The notes beneath the pieces were generated by a model, which saw only the letters and a list, made by a program, of their open reading frames with translations, was not told the DNA's origin and searched no databases. Both the position numbers and the translations under genes were made by a program. A DNA stretch of 64,000 nt from Chloroflexota bacterium. GTDB taxonomy: Bacteria > Chloroflexota > Anaerolineae > Anaerolineales > Anaerolineaceae. This document shows positions 26,199-35,297 of the stretch, piece after piece. The stretch spans positions 1 to 64,000 of the forward strand of contig WOUT01000006.1 in assembly GCA_009773005.1 (NCBI GenBank), read 5' to 3'. Every line of letters begins with the position of its first letter. Position 1 is the first letter of the stretch.

Positions 26199-27626
26199 AT
26201 GGCAACTACTTCAAAAGTGATGGGCTACCTACCTCAGGACACCCCACCATTCGGCAAGATGGTTTTGCTTGGTTTCCAACACGTTCTTACCATGTTCCCC
26301 GCGACCGTGTTGTGCGCCTTACTCATGCACTTTGATGTTTCCACTGTTTTGGCAGTCACCGGCTTCGGAACAATCGTAGCTCTGATTGGCGCCAAACTCT
26401 CAATGGGTAACTACATCCCCTTGTACTACGGTTCAAGCTTCAGCTATATCGCCGCAGTAACAGCGGTTGTGGCAGTCATGGAGCCCGGTCTTGGATTTGG
26501 TGTTGCTGCCAAACCCGAAACCATCGCCGTTGTTCAGGCTGGCTTCATCGCAACCGGTCTCATCAACATTATCGTCGGCTTGATTATCCGATTAACTGGC
26601 GGCAAAGCGGGCATCGATAAAGTTCTGCCCCCGGTCATCACCGGCTCTGTCGCTATTGTCATTGGTATCGGCCTTGGTTATGCAGCCCTTACCATGGCAT
26701 CCGGCACCTGCTGCGGCGTTGATCCTGCCACTGCTCCAGCTGTAACCCTCAAATGGTGGTTGGCTGCGATCGTGACCTTCCTGGCCGCGGTTGTCTTCTC
26801 TGTCTACCTGCAGGGTAAGGGCTTCATTGGCATGCTCCCGATCCTCCTGGCAGCAATTGTTGGCTACCTTGTCGCCATCCCCTTGGGTTTGGTCAATTTC
26901 GCCAGCATCGGTACCACCGCTCTGTTTACAGTGCCGCAGATCACCTTCCCGAATTTCGCAGATCCCCTTACCGTAACCGTGCTCATTGGCGTTGGTATTA
27001 TGGCCATTGCGACCATTCCGGAATCCACCGCGCACCTGTACCAGATCAGCTTGTATGTTGACCATTTGGCTGTGGAATTAAAACGCGAAAAACTGGGCCT
27101 TTCCAAATTCATTGGCCTCAACCTGATGCTTGATGGTCTGAATGACCTCATCAATGGTATCTTTGGCTCCACCGCGGGCACCAACTATGGAGAGAACAAC
27201 TCCCTCATGGTCATCACCCGCAACTACTCCGGTACAGTCCTCCTTACTGCCGGTGCAATCTCAATCCTTTTGGGCTTCATTGGCCCACTCAAGGATGCCA
27301 TCCTGACTCTCCCAACTGCAGTTTCCGGTGGTCTCTCCATCTACCTCTTCGGTGTCATTGGTATGCAAGGTATTGCGCTGATGATGGCCGAAAAAGTTGA
27401 TCTCTATGATCCCGGTAAACTAGCCCTCGGCGCCATGATCCTGATCGTTGGCATCGGCGGCAACATCGGTTACCCTGGCGGTTTCCTGCCCATTCCCCTT
27501 CTAAAGGGTGTCTTCCCCTATGGCTGGCCCGCGATCGCAACCGCTGCAGTAGTTGGTATTCTGGTTAACCTGATCTTCGTCCTCATCAAACCACCAGTGG
27601 TTCGTTCCACTGAAGTTTTGGAGTAA
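26199..27626 (+). CDS. NCS2-family nucleobase permease
   Basis: This 475-residue, roughly 14-helix membrane protein is of the NCS2/NAT family, which brings in uracil, xanthine or uric acid with protons. Key residues are visible: IPESTAHL (near 274, the first conserved Glu) and YGENNSLMVITRNYS (near 329), the family signature. The Glu in YGEN is the form found in uracil permeases; xanthine/urate carriers usually have Gln there. So a pyrimidine may be the substrate although the neighbours include a purine-type hydroxylase. It ends the catabolic locus and is followed by a terminator. Confidence 0.92.
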   Translation: MATTSKVMGYLPQDTPPFGKMVLLGFQHVLTMFPATVLCALLMHFDVSTVLAVTGFGTIVALIGAKLSMGNYIPLYYGSSFSYIAAVTAVVAVMEPGLGFGVAAKPETIAVVQAGFIATGLINIIVGLIIRLTGGKAGIDKVLPPVITGSVAIVIGIGLGYAALTMASGTCCGVDPATAPAVTLKWWLAAIVTFLAAVVFSVYLQGKGFIGMLPILLAAIVGYLVAIPLGLVNFASIGTTALFTVPQITFPNFADPLTVTVLIGVGIMAIATIPESTAHLYQISLYVDHLAVELKREKLGLSKFIGLNLMLDGLNDLINGIFGSTAGTNYGENNSLMVITRNYSGTVLLTAGAISILLGFIGPLKDAILTLPTAVSGGLSIYLFGVIGMQGIALMMAEKVDLYDPGKLALGAMILIVGIGGNIGYPGGFLPIPLLKGVFPYGWPAIATAAVVGILVNLIFVLIKPPVVRSTEVLE

Positions 27627-27687
27627 TTAAAAGACCAGGCTCCCTGTTTATTTTGACCAAAGAAATCTGGTCATTATTCAGGAACAA

Positions 27688-27733
27688 AAAACGCTCCCCG
27701 CGGTCACTTTTGGCTTCGGGGAACGTTTTTTTT
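27688..27733 (+). terminator. Terminator after the NCS2 permease gene
   Basis: AACGCTCCCCG and CGGGGAACGTT pair with one mismatch, and eight T follow. It closes the catabolic locus. Confidence 0.82.
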
Positions 27734-27775
27734 CGAACATAAGATATAATCTTTATACTTTTTGAGAATATTTAT

Positions 27776-28660
27776 ATGATTCTGTTAACAGGTGCAGCAG
27801 GTAAAACTGGCCGAGCGATATTACAAGCCCTGGCAAGACGTGGCGAGGTTGTTCGTGTATTGGTTAGAACGCACGAACAATCTATATTTTTGTCTAACCT
27901 AGGTGCACAAGATTCGTTAATAGGTGATTTACGGGACAAATCCACTGTTGCACAGGCGGTGCAAGGTTGTGAAAGCATTTATTTTATCTGCCCAAATTTA
28001 ACACCTGACGAAGTTCAAATTGGTGAAAGCTTGCTTGAGTCCGCGCGAGTTGCCAATGCTCATCGATTTGTATATCATTCCGTTTTGCACCCGCACGTTG
28101 AATCAATGCCGCACCACTGGCAAAAAATGAGAATGGAAGAACGCTTGTTTGAATCAGGTATTGATTTCACTATTCTTCAACCTTGTGCTTATATGCAAAA
28201 TATTCTATCCAACTGGAAATCAATAATTGAGCAAGGTGTCTACGCAGTTCCATATGCAACATCAGCCCGAATAAGTATCGTGGATATTAACGATGTGGCT
28301 GAAGCAGCCGCCGTTGTGTTGACGGATGAAAAGCATTCGAATGCAATATACGAGCTGGCAGGTCCACAACCCCTCTCTCAGGTTGAAGTAGCGGCGATCC
28401 TTAGTACAATTCTTGGAATTGTTGTTAAGCCTGCAACAATTGACCGCAAGGTTTGGGCAGAAAGTGTCCAAAAGAACAATTTTTCTGATTATCAAATTAA
28501 AACATTGCTTCTGATGTTTGAATACTATGAAAAATACGGTCTGGTAGGGAACTCAAACATTTTGAGTCAACTAATAAACCGGACTGCCACAACATTTGAA
28601 AATTTCTTGAACCACCACATCCCGAATGTTCAGCCATTAATCCAAGGAGGAACCAAATAA
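27776..28660 (+). CDS. NmrA-like NAD(P)-binding protein
   Basis: This 294-residue protein is an atypical short-chain dehydrogenase of the NmrA/HSCARG group. It starts with the dinucleotide-binding strand MILLTGAAGKTGRAIL (GxxGxxG) followed by an Arg-rich turn (VLVRTHEQ) suited to NADP. It lacks a clear YxxxK catalytic pair, as NmrA redox-sensing proteins do, so it may be a sensor rather than an enzyme. It begins a three-gene operon with two small unknown genes (3-nt gap, then a 4-nt overlap). Confidence 0.82.
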   Translation: MILLTGAAGKTGRAILQALARRGEVVRVLVRTHEQSIFLSNLGAQDSLIGDLRDKSTVAQAVQGCESIYFICPNLTPDEVQIGESLLESARVANAHRFVYHSVLHPHVESMPHHWQKMRMEERLFESGIDFTILQPCAYMQNILSNWKSIIEQGVYAVPYATSARISIVDINDVAEAAAVVLTDEKHSNAIYELAGPQPLSQVEVAAILSTILGIVVKPATIDRKVWAESVQKNNFSDYQIKTLLLMFEYYEKYGLVGNSNILSQLINRTATTFENFLNHHIPNVQPLIQGGTK

Positions 28661-28663
28661 ATT

Positions 28664-29170
28664 ATGGACAAGAATAAGAGTTTGCAATACAATTTTGCAT
28701 TTGAAGCCATGCCAATTTTATTCCACAGTCAAACCTCTGGATTTATGAACCACCTGGAAAAAGATGGCATCGAGTTCATTAAGTTCTGGTGGAATCATGT
28801 TGGAGACCGAATGGAGGAATCCAAACGGATTACGCCTGCAGGAATTACCTTCGACGTCGAACAGATAGATAAAAATACAAGACTCGTACTCATCACTCTG
28901 CCAACTCCGAAGGAAGATGGAGACGCATATTTTCTCGCTTTGATCGCCAGACCTGAAAAACGTTTCGCATGGGTACGATTGCCAAACACGGCTGTATATG
29001 TTTTAAGTAGATATGACGAATGCCAGGCAAAATATCAAACCGCGTTTGGAGAATTATCTCCACGCGGTTTGTATCGAGAACGCGGTATTGGATTGAATCC
29101 AACAAAATTGGATTTTAAACGCGTTGTGAAGGCTAAACTTGAGAAGAACAAACCGGAGAAAAAGATATGA
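28664..29170 (+). CDS. Unknown 168-residue soluble protein
   Basis: I do not recognise this family. The protein has no signal or membrane segment, is alpha/beta in pattern, has a basic C-terminal tail (KAKLEKNKPEKKI) and several aromatic residues early (FIKFWWNHVGDRM, residues about 38-50). It starts 3 nt after the NmrA-like gene and overlaps the next gene by 4 nt (ATGA), so the three are translationally coupled. Confidence 0.7.
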   Translation: MDKNKSLQYNFAFEAMPILFHSQTSGFMNHLEKDGIEFIKFWWNHVGDRMEESKRITPAGITFDVEQIDKNTRLVLITLPTPKEDGDAYFLALIARPEKRFAWVRLPNTAVYVLSRYDECQAKYQTAFGELSPRGLYRERGIGLNPTKLDFKRVVKAKLEKNKPEKKI

Positions 29171-29562
29171 AGTTTTCAACTGGGTTATTGGTTGTCATTG
29201 TCTCAATGGTATTCTTTTACCTGCGTATCGCATGGCTGCGGGGGCGGAAAAAACGCTTTGAACGGGATTATGCGCTTAAACGTCGCAGGGTAAACGGCCG
29301 CTCAAAAGGCGCTGCCTTGCCGCAAAAAGCGCCGGGCACTCCTCCTTACGGGATCACAAACTGGTTTTTTGTCGCCATTGCCTTTATCATCATTATCTTT
29401 GGAATGCTGATGTATAACAAAATGACGATTCTAGGTTACGACCTCATAAAGGACGTAGAGTTAGTTGCCAAGTATGCTGAGTTCTGGTATATCCCTGTGG
29501 CATTGGGTGTTGTCATTTTTGCTTTTTGTTTCAAAATCGACAAACCAATACTGGACGATTAA
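29167..29562 (+). CDS. Unknown two-helix membrane protein
   Basis: A 131-residue protein with a hydrophobic N-terminal helix (about 5-20), a strongly basic loop (RGRKKRFERDYALKRRRV, residues about 25-42) and further hydrophobic helices near 66-82 and 108-122. The positive loop should face the cytoplasm. It ends the NmrA operon. Function is not recognisable. Confidence 0.7.
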   Translation: MKFSTGLLVVIVSMVFFYLRIAWLRGRKKRFERDYALKRRRVNGRSKGAALPQKAPGTPPYGITNWFFVAIAFIIIIFGMLMYNKMTILGYDLIKDVELVAKYAEFWYIPVALGVVIFAFCFKIDKPILDD

Positions 29563-29599
29563 GCAAACATATTCTTTCAACTCTTATTGGAACAACAAA

Positions 29600-29624
29600 C
29601 GAGGAAGCAGATTTTGCTTCCTCG
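29600..29624. terminator. Shared terminator between convergent genes
   Basis: A perfect 9-bp stem (CGAGGAAGC / GCTTCCTCG) with a 7-nt loop lies between the NmrA operon and the histidine kinase gene, both ending here. T-rich sequence flanks it on both sides. Confidence 0.75.
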
Positions 29625-29647
29625 TAATTCTTAATTAACAGGATTTA

Positions 29648-31324
29648 TTACAAGAGTCCCTTGTATTTTGGACTTTCTTCTTCCTTGTTCACATTGTGGT
29701 GCTCTGGCAAAATAATCGTAAATCGAGCGCCTTCACCGGGGCTGCTCTCAACTAATATCTGACCGCCATGCGCCTGAATGATACGGCGAACCAGCGATAG
29801 ACCAAGTCCAGTGGCCTGACCCCGGTTTTTCGTTGAAAAAAAGGGTTCAAATATTCTGTCAAGGTCCTCTTCAGTAATGCCAGAGCCAGAATCACGTACT
29901 TCTACATAAAATTTTGCATCTTCGTAATGTGTTGTGATCTTGATCTCGCCTTTTTCCATATCAATCGCTTCAATCGCATTCATAAGAAGATTGATCCATG
30001 CACCTTGAAGATGATTTGTGCTTCCCATCAATAAGGGCATGTTTTCGCCCCGATCAAACCTTATTGAGATCTTTCTGGAAAGGAATTCATGTGATACCAG
30101 CATTAAAGCAGTTTGCATTGATTCATTTAGGTCAAACGCTTCTACGTCATAACTTTCTTTGCGTACCAGTCCGAGAATATTCTTGACAACATGGTTCGCC
30201 CGGATACTTGCCATCTCGATTAACTTTACAGACTGGATCATATCCGTTTGATCAGGCGGAATATCTTGCAGCAACATTTGAGCATTCGCAAGCACTGTAG
30301 TGAGAGGGTTATTGATCTCATGGACTATGCCAGCAGCTAATTGCCCCACTGCGGCCAGTTTTTCACCCTGGATCAATTCGGCTTCCATTTTTCGTTTTTC
30401 AGTTATGTCCTGTTCGATGAGTATGACTTGCTGAGGTTTTTCTTCATTTTCGATGATCGGGTATATACTGATCTCCCATTCTAATTTGTCGCTATTATTC
30501 TTCCTGTGGTTGTCGGTTCGTTTGGAAGGATTAGACGTTTGAAAAGATTTTTCAACCAAACAACCGGTACATGGACTATTCAGACCAAACAAAACTTCGT
30601 GGCAAATCCTTCCAACCAATTCTTTTGGGAGCTTTTTAGCTCGCAGCGCGCGAGCCTGATTAATTGCATTTATTTTATAGTTTCGATCCACGATATAGAA
30701 TGCTGCCGGAATATTATCAAACAGAGTGCGGAGAGTGTTTCGCGAATGCAGTAATTGAAGTTTGCTTGCTTTTAACTCGTCTCCGGTTGATTCGACCTCA
30801 TTAATCATTTTGTGATAAAACAGATGATCTGCCAGTTTTGAAGCGAACAATGCCAATAAAGAACTCTCATGGTCATCTAAAACAGAATTTGCCAAATTGA
30901 TCAACCCAACAGATCCCAATGGAATTGAATGACTCATGAGTGGACAGGCTGTCAGCGAATGATTATTCAACCCCGCTGCAGAATCTACTGGAGGAAAATA
31001 CAAATGGTTATCCGCCAGACTGCTAACCTGGGTTATTTCATTGTTTTTGAACGATGTCCATAAGATTCCGCTTTTCACCGGGAGATTGCTTGAGACCTTC
31101 CAATCTGTTCCTTTCGTGCACTCTTTTTTGATCGTTTCTTCATGCTTTTCTTCGCTGACAAATAGCGCCACAATTGCTTCTGCGCCAAAAAAGTCTTTCA
31201 TCATTTTAAGATACTGGTGATCCGGATTTAATACATCAGACCCCTGGTTTTGTGCAATTGCAATCAACCGAAGCGCATCCCGCAAACGATCCGATTTCGA
31301 AGATTTCTGATCAGTGTCAGTCAT
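29648..31324 (-). CDS. Soluble GAF-PAS histidine kinase
   Basis: A 558-residue cytoplasmic sensor kinase: GAF domain (about 30-175), coiled linker, PAS domain (about 200-310), HisKA with phospho-acceptor H in AAGIVHEINNPL (near 345) and HATPase with NLLMNAIEAI, DSGSGI and GLGLSLV. The PAS domain has a Cys cluster (CHEV...SPCTGC, C-x11-C-x2-C) that could bind a metal or haem or sense redox state. ATG at 31324 is chosen because it follows GGAG and overlaps the stop codon of the response regulator gene (ATGACTGA), so both are co-translated. The partner is the upstream regulator. Confidence 0.92.
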   Translation of the reverse strand: MTDTDQKSSKSDRLRDALRLIAIAQNQGSDVLNPDHQYLKMMKDFFGAEAIVALFVSEEKHEETIKKECTKGTDWKVSSNLPVKSGILWTSFKNNEITQVSSLADNHLYFPPVDSAAGLNNHSLTACPLMSHSIPLGSVGLINLANSVLDDHESSLLALFASKLADHLFYHKMINEVESTGDELKASKLQLLHSRNTLRTLFDNIPAAFYIVDRNYKINAINQARALRAKKLPKELVGRICHEVLFGLNSPCTGCLVEKSFQTSNPSKRTDNHRKNNSDKLEWEISIYPIIENEEKPQQVILIEQDITEKRKMEAELIQGEKLAAVGQLAAGIVHEINNPLTTVLANAQMLLQDIPPDQTDMIQSVKLIEMASIRANHVVKNILGLVRKESYDVEAFDLNESMQTALMLVSHEFLSRKISIRFDRGENMPLLMGSTNHLQGAWINLLMNAIEAIDMEKGEIKITTHYEDAKFYVEVRDSGSGITEEDLDRIFEPFFSTKNRGQATGLGLSLVRRIIQAHGGQILVESSPGEGARFTIILPEHHNVNKEEESPKYKGLL

Positions 31325-32105
31325 TTTTCTCCATGTGAGATTCACCTCTCACTGTATATCCATACCCCGGGATTGTTTCGATAAAAGTTGGACAGGTTGG
31401 ATCGGTTTCAATCCGCATTCGTAGATTCTTGATGTGCACTCGCACCAGGTCAGGGCTGCCTGCATCGGAGGGATAATCCCAAATGACACCTAATAATCGA
31501 GCCGGTGAATAAATTTCACCGGGATGACTCATAAAATTATAAAGTAAATCATATTGAATCGGGGTAAGCAACAATTTTTTCTTATCCGGCATTGTTAATT
31601 CAAATGTCTTAATATTTAAAGAGTAGTTTCTTATCTCAATTACTGGATTGCCATCTCGTTTGTCGGCAGAATGTGAAAGATTGTTTATATTTTGTTCATC
31701 GTGTTTCTTGTCATGAACAGGATGCCGCTCAGATGTCCGGCGCAGCACTGCGCGTACCCTTAGAACTAATTCTTCAATGTTAAAAGGTTTATTAATATAG
31801 TCATCCCCTCCGGCTTTAAAACCTTTAATATGATCCTCTTCTCTCGTTTTAGCAGTTAAAAAAATGATTGGAACGTCCATTAATGCTGAATCTGCCCTCA
31901 TTTCCCGGCACACTTCATACCCATCCATTCCAGGCATTACAACATCTAGCAAAACAAGATCCGGTTTTTTCTTTCGGGCCAGTTTCAATGCCTGGACGCC
32001 AGAACTCGCCAATTCGACATTAAATTTTTCTCGATTTAAACAACGCTCAATCGTCAGAGCGACGTTATCATCATCTTCGACCAGGAGAATATTAGTACCG
32101 TCCAA
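31317..32105 (-). CDS. OmpR/PhoB-family response regulator
   Basis: A 262-residue regulator with a REC domain (acidic pocket ED-D near residues 10-12, phospho-acceptor Asp in LVLLDVVMPG near 54, Lys in INKPF near 105) and a C-terminal winged-helix DNA-binding domain (about 155-255). A polar linker of about 30 residues, rich in His, joins them. Translation begins with TTG at 32105, preceded by GAGGT at a good distance. It is the first gene of the pair with the GAF-PAS kinase. Regulators of this class bind 11-bp direct repeats like those before the MacAB-like operon at 52991, but a link is only a guess. Confidence 0.92.
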   Translation of the reverse strand: MDGTNILLVEDDDNVALTIERCLNREKFNVELASSGVQALKLARKKKPDLVLLDVVMPGMDGYEVCREMRADSALMDVPIIFLTAKTREEDHIKGFKAGGDDYINKPFNIEELVLRVRAVLRRTSERHPVHDKKHDEQNINNLSHSADKRDGNPVIEIRNYSLNIKTFELTMPDKKKLLLTPIQYDLLYNFMSHPGEIYSPARLLGVIWDYPSDAGSPDLVRVHIKNLRMRIETDPTCPTFIETIPGYGYTVRGESHMEKND

Positions 32106-32250
32106 TGTAAACCTCGTAAAACTGCATTTTGAGCTTACTTTTAACGATGTTCAAATCATATACGTATATTATATTAGGTTTTAGAAATTTCGTTTTATTT
32201 TGAGAAACATTTTTAAACTGAAAGACAGAAAAATATTAGCAAGAGATAAA

Positions 32251-33147
32251 TTACCGTAACCCGAATAACAATCTGATTTTTTCGTCAACACCCACCACCC
32301 AGTTGGAAATTGCCGTGTTCGTTGCTAGTTGGGTTATAGTAGCTAGTTTGCCTGTTAACAGAAGGGTTCCCATGGTGATTAACAATAGCCCACTGATGAT
32401 TCCGGTAGTGTGTAAAGGGATTCGTTTTTTTCCAAGTTTTAGCTCGAAACCTTTTCCTCGAATAAATTTCCAGAATCGGCTTCCATTTCCAAGCCTACTA
32501 AAAAATGTGGAAATGATGATCAATGGTAGACCTAGCCCTAAAGCGTATATGAATGACAGGAAGGCACCTTGAAAGATTCCTGTCCCTTGGGTAACCAACA
32601 AAGTGAGGATTGCTCCTAATATGGGTCCGATGCACGCAGTCCATCCAATGGCAAAAGTCGCGCCATATACAAAAGAACCAAGAATGGTTCTTGCGGGACT
32701 ATCCTGAAACTGTACACCTGTAAACCCTTTACCAAAAATACTCAATATTCCAAATGCAATGATGATGATTCCACCAATAAATGAGATCAATGAAAGATTA
32801 CGGACAAGGAGATTTCCAAGGGCAGTTATACTTGCCCCCAAAATGGTCATGGTGGCTGCAAGACCCATAAAGAAAGCAATCGTCATCAGGACAATATTCT
32901 GTTTGCTGCTTTGAAATGAGTACGCAAAATATGCAGGCAGAATCGGTAACGAGCAGGGTGAAAGAAAACTAAGAAGACCAGATAAAAATGCTGCAGGTAT
33001 AAGTGCCAGCATGGTTACACCGGTTTGTTCTCTCGCTTGCCCAGTATTGAATGATATTAGTAAGGCTAAAATAGCCAGGGCGATTACGATCCCCAGTATT
33101 GTTTTTCGCCCATGCTTTTTTTGAGGATAATTCTCATCCTGATTCAT
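32251..33147 (-). CDS. ccdA: CcdA-type thiol-disulfide membrane transporter
   Basis: A 298-residue protein with about seven membrane helices of the CcdA/DsbD-beta family, which carries reducing power from thioredoxin across the membrane to outside thiol proteins. The two reactive cysteines are visible in LSPCSLPILP (near 65) and GWTACIGPILG (near 175). A hydrophilic loop rich in Lys separates the last helices. It lies divergent from a DsbA-like gene, suggesting that it reduces that protein or a cytochrome-maturation partner. Confidence 0.88.
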   Translation of the reverse strand: MNQDENYPQKKHGRKTILGIVIALAILALLISFNTGQAREQTGVTMLALIPAAFLSGLLSFLSPCSLPILPAYFAYSFQSSKQNIVLMTIAFFMGLAATMTILGASITALGNLLVRNLSLISFIGGIIIIAFGILSIFGKGFTGVQFQDSPARTILGSFVYGATFAIGWTACIGPILGAILTLLVTQGTGIFQGAFLSFIYALGLGLPLIIISTFFSRLGNGSRFWKFIRGKGFELKLGKKRIPLHTTGIISGLLLITMGTLLLTGKLATITQLATNTAISNWVVGVDEKIRLLFGLR

Positions 33148-33297
33148 AAAGAATTTTTTCCTTTTAATATATAGACGCGTGATTTGGAAATATTCTTACC
33201 TTACTATAGTAACCGGAAGAGGTAAGAATCCATTATCAGGCAACGTCAAATATTGTGAACCTATTTTTGATGTGGCTACTTTTTTAGGAGACTAATT

Positions 33298-33936
33298 ATG
33301 ACGAAGAAATCGACAAGGATTAACACCAAAAAAATACTTTTTCCAGGTATTGCAATAGCTGTAATTCTACTGATCACGGTCATCTTCGTTGTAAGAAGTG
33401 ATCAGAAGGACGGCGCAGTAAGCATTGAAATTCCCGTTCGGTCATTGGGACCAATCACTGCTCCTGTTGTTGTTCAGGAGTATGCAGACTTTGGCTGTAT
33501 TACCTGCAGAGTATGGCACCAACTTGGAATCATTGAAAAAATACAGCAAAAGTACGGAGATAAAGTTAGATTTGAATGGCATGATTTTCCTGTTATAACT
33601 GCCAACTCGCCCAAAGCAGCTGAAGCTGGTTTATGTGCAAATGATCAGGGACAGTTCTGGAAGTTTCATGATGTGGTTTACAAGAATTATCCAAAATTGT
33701 CAGTTGAGGATTTAAAGAATTACGCTCTTGGTCTCGGATTGGACAGTAAGATTTTTAACGAATGTCTGGATTCTGGAAAATACAAGAAGGATGTTCAACA
33801 AGAATTAAAAAATGGTTATAGTTATGGATTCAAAGCCACTCCTTCATTCAAAGTGAATGATCAGGTACTGATCGGTCCACCTTCATTCGAACAGCTTTCG
33901 GCGATTATCGACGAATTATTGGTGTCTGGAAAATAA
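33298..33936 (+). CDS. Membrane-anchored DsbA-like thiol oxidoreductase
   Basis: A 212-residue protein with an N-terminal anchor helix (about 13-30) and a DsbA/thioredoxin_4 domain. The active site is C-I-T-C (near residue 66-69) after the family start QEYADFGC, and a cis-Pro loop reads KATPSFKVND (near 183). It acts outside the cell membrane, making or shuffling disulfide bonds. It is divergent from ccdA, with a 150-bp shared promoter region, and 44 nt before a second exported protein. Confidence 0.9.
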   Translation: MTKKSTRINTKKILFPGIAIAVILLITVIFVVRSDQKDGAVSIEIPVRSLGPITAPVVVQEYADFGCITCRVWHQLGIIEKIQQKYGDKVRFEWHDFPVITANSPKAAEAGLCANDQGQFWKFHDVVYKNYPKLSVEDLKNYALGLGLDSKIFNECLDSGKYKKDVQQELKNGYSYGFKATPSFKVNDQVLIGPPSFEQLSAIIDELLVSGK

Positions 33937-33980
33937 AAATAGTAATAGTTAATCAGGTTATGCGATAGGAGAAAAAGAAA

Positions 33981-34844
33981 ATGAAAAAGATATTGGTAAT
34001 AGGATTAGTTACAATACTGGTAGTGTTTTTTGGGGTTACAGGTTTTTTTGCTTTCCGTCAAGATGTGCCCAAAAGCAAAGTTGGTTCCTTGCAGTCAATC
34101 ACGGCAAATCCAACGCCAAACTCAAAGGGAGTAGTCGATTTGACCCTCATCATGACTGGAGGATCGTTCAATCTGTCTTCCTCCGGTTCTTCTGAATCTT
34201 CGGTTAATATCGAAACAAACATCCAGGATTGGGTACCTCAGCAGACAGCAACCGGAGAAGGTTATAGAATTGAACAACCAAACCGTCCTCGTAATAATTG
34301 GCAGAAGGTTGATTACACCGTGAATAATTGGCGTATTAATGCAGGGCAGAATCCCATGGATCTAAAAATTGATGCAAGGATTTGGGATGGCGAGATTGAC
34401 CTTACTGGCGTCGACTTACGCAGTTTCCAACTTGCTGATTTGAACAGTAATTCTACAATTCGATTTGATAAACCAACAAAATTATATGACACTTTTTTAA
34501 TTGATTCTGTCCGGTCAAAAATGAATGTATATGGATTGCTGAATTCTGGCGCAAAAAACGTGATCCTAAAGATTCCCTTTGGAAATTATCTGGTAGATTT
34601 TTCCGGACAACTACAACAGGATATGTCCGCAGTAATCACGACCGGATTTGGAAAAACCAGACTTGAAATTGCTGATTCGGCTAATGTTCAGATTACCTAT
34701 ATAGGACAAACTCGAAAAGCAACTATCGAAGGAGATTGGAGTCAAGGAGAAGGAACAACCTTTATTCACTCTAATCCAGGATATTTACTTGATATTGTTG
34801 TGAACAGTGATCAGGGAGACCTTGAGGTTGTGGTTGTTAAATAA
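33981..34844 (+). CDS. Exported beta-repeat protein, LiaF/DUF4097-like C-terminus
   Basis: A 287-residue protein with an N-terminal membrane helix and an outside domain. The last 130 residues have short beta repeats (STIRF, KMNVYG, NVILKIP, KTRLEIAD) typical of the toastrack-like domains of LiaF_C/DUF4097 proteins. The first half is unfamiliar. Located 44 nt after the DsbA-like gene, it is probably co-transcribed, and a terminator follows. It may help sense or respond to envelope stress; this is inference. Confidence 0.68.
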   Translation: MKKILVIGLVTILVVFFGVTGFFAFRQDVPKSKVGSLQSITANPTPNSKGVVDLTLIMTGGSFNLSSSGSSESSVNIETNIQDWVPQQTATGEGYRIEQPNRPRNNWQKVDYTVNNWRINAGQNPMDLKIDARIWDGEIDLTGVDLRSFQLADLNSNSTIRFDKPTKLYDTFLIDSVRSKMNVYGLLNSGAKNVILKIPFGNYLVDFSGQLQQDMSAVITTGFGKTRLEIADSANVQITYIGQTRKATIEGDWSQGEGTTFIHSNPGYLLDIVVNSDQGDLEVVVVK

Positions 34845-34857
34845 GCGTTTCTATAAA

Positions 34858-34890
34858 AAACACTTCTTGCAGACATGTTAGAAGTGTTTT
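34858..34890 (+). terminator. Terminator after the exported beta-repeat gene
   Basis: A perfect 10-bp stem (AAACACTTCT / AGAAGTGTTT) with a 12-nt loop and a short T tract, 13 bp after the stop codon. Confidence 0.85.
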
Positions 34891-34955
34891 GAGTTAAGCC
34901 TTACTTTTTTCCAGATTTAGTAGATGCTCATTTGGGTTTTATTTTTCGGGAAGAG

Positions 34956-35246
34956 TTATACTGCATGTAATATACGGGATAATGCCTCATACTCTTCGCG
35001 GCAATCCGGGCACATGTCCAGATGGTAAAGGACCAAGGGGAGCAGACCGACCACATCCTCGCCGCGGATGGCCATTTCAGTGTATTGATCCAGTAATCCG
35101 TGAACATCATCGCAGGTTAGTTCAACGTTCTGTGTATTTTGGATCATGTGCAGCATTTTTGCAGCTTGATCAGGTGAAATATTCATCTTCATCTTATCAA
35201 GAGGCGTTTTCTTTCTTTGCCGGAAAAGTCGTGTAAATAAGTTCAT
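34956..35246 (-). CDS. Zinc-finger anti-sigma-like protein
   Basis: About 96 residues. It carries the zinc anti-sigma pattern: an early Cys-x3-His-like pair (CDDVHGLLDQYTE, near 43-55) and HLDMCPDCREEYEAL (near 76-90) with His and CxxC. Such proteins hold an ECF sigma factor inactive until a redox or stress signal acts. It lies 51 nt downstream of the sigma factor gene on the same strand. It lacks a clear transmembrane helix, so it would be a soluble sensor. ATG at 35246 is preferred over an upstream ATG because GGAGA lies about 10 nt ahead. Confidence 0.78.
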   Translation of the reverse strand: MNLFTRLFRQRKKTPLDKMKMNISPDQAAKMLHMIQNTQNVELTCDDVHGLLDQYTEMAIRGEDVVGLLPLVLYHLDMCPDCREEYEALSRILHAV

Positions 35247-35297
35247 ACAATCAGATCTCCAATGCATTAGACGCGGTCTTTGTTTGAATTATTACTT

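Noticed and set aside
26592-27065. 157-codon open frame on the minus strand inside the permease gene
   Set aside because: Its composition (very polar, repeated Asn/Gly) mirrors a membrane-protein gene read backwards.
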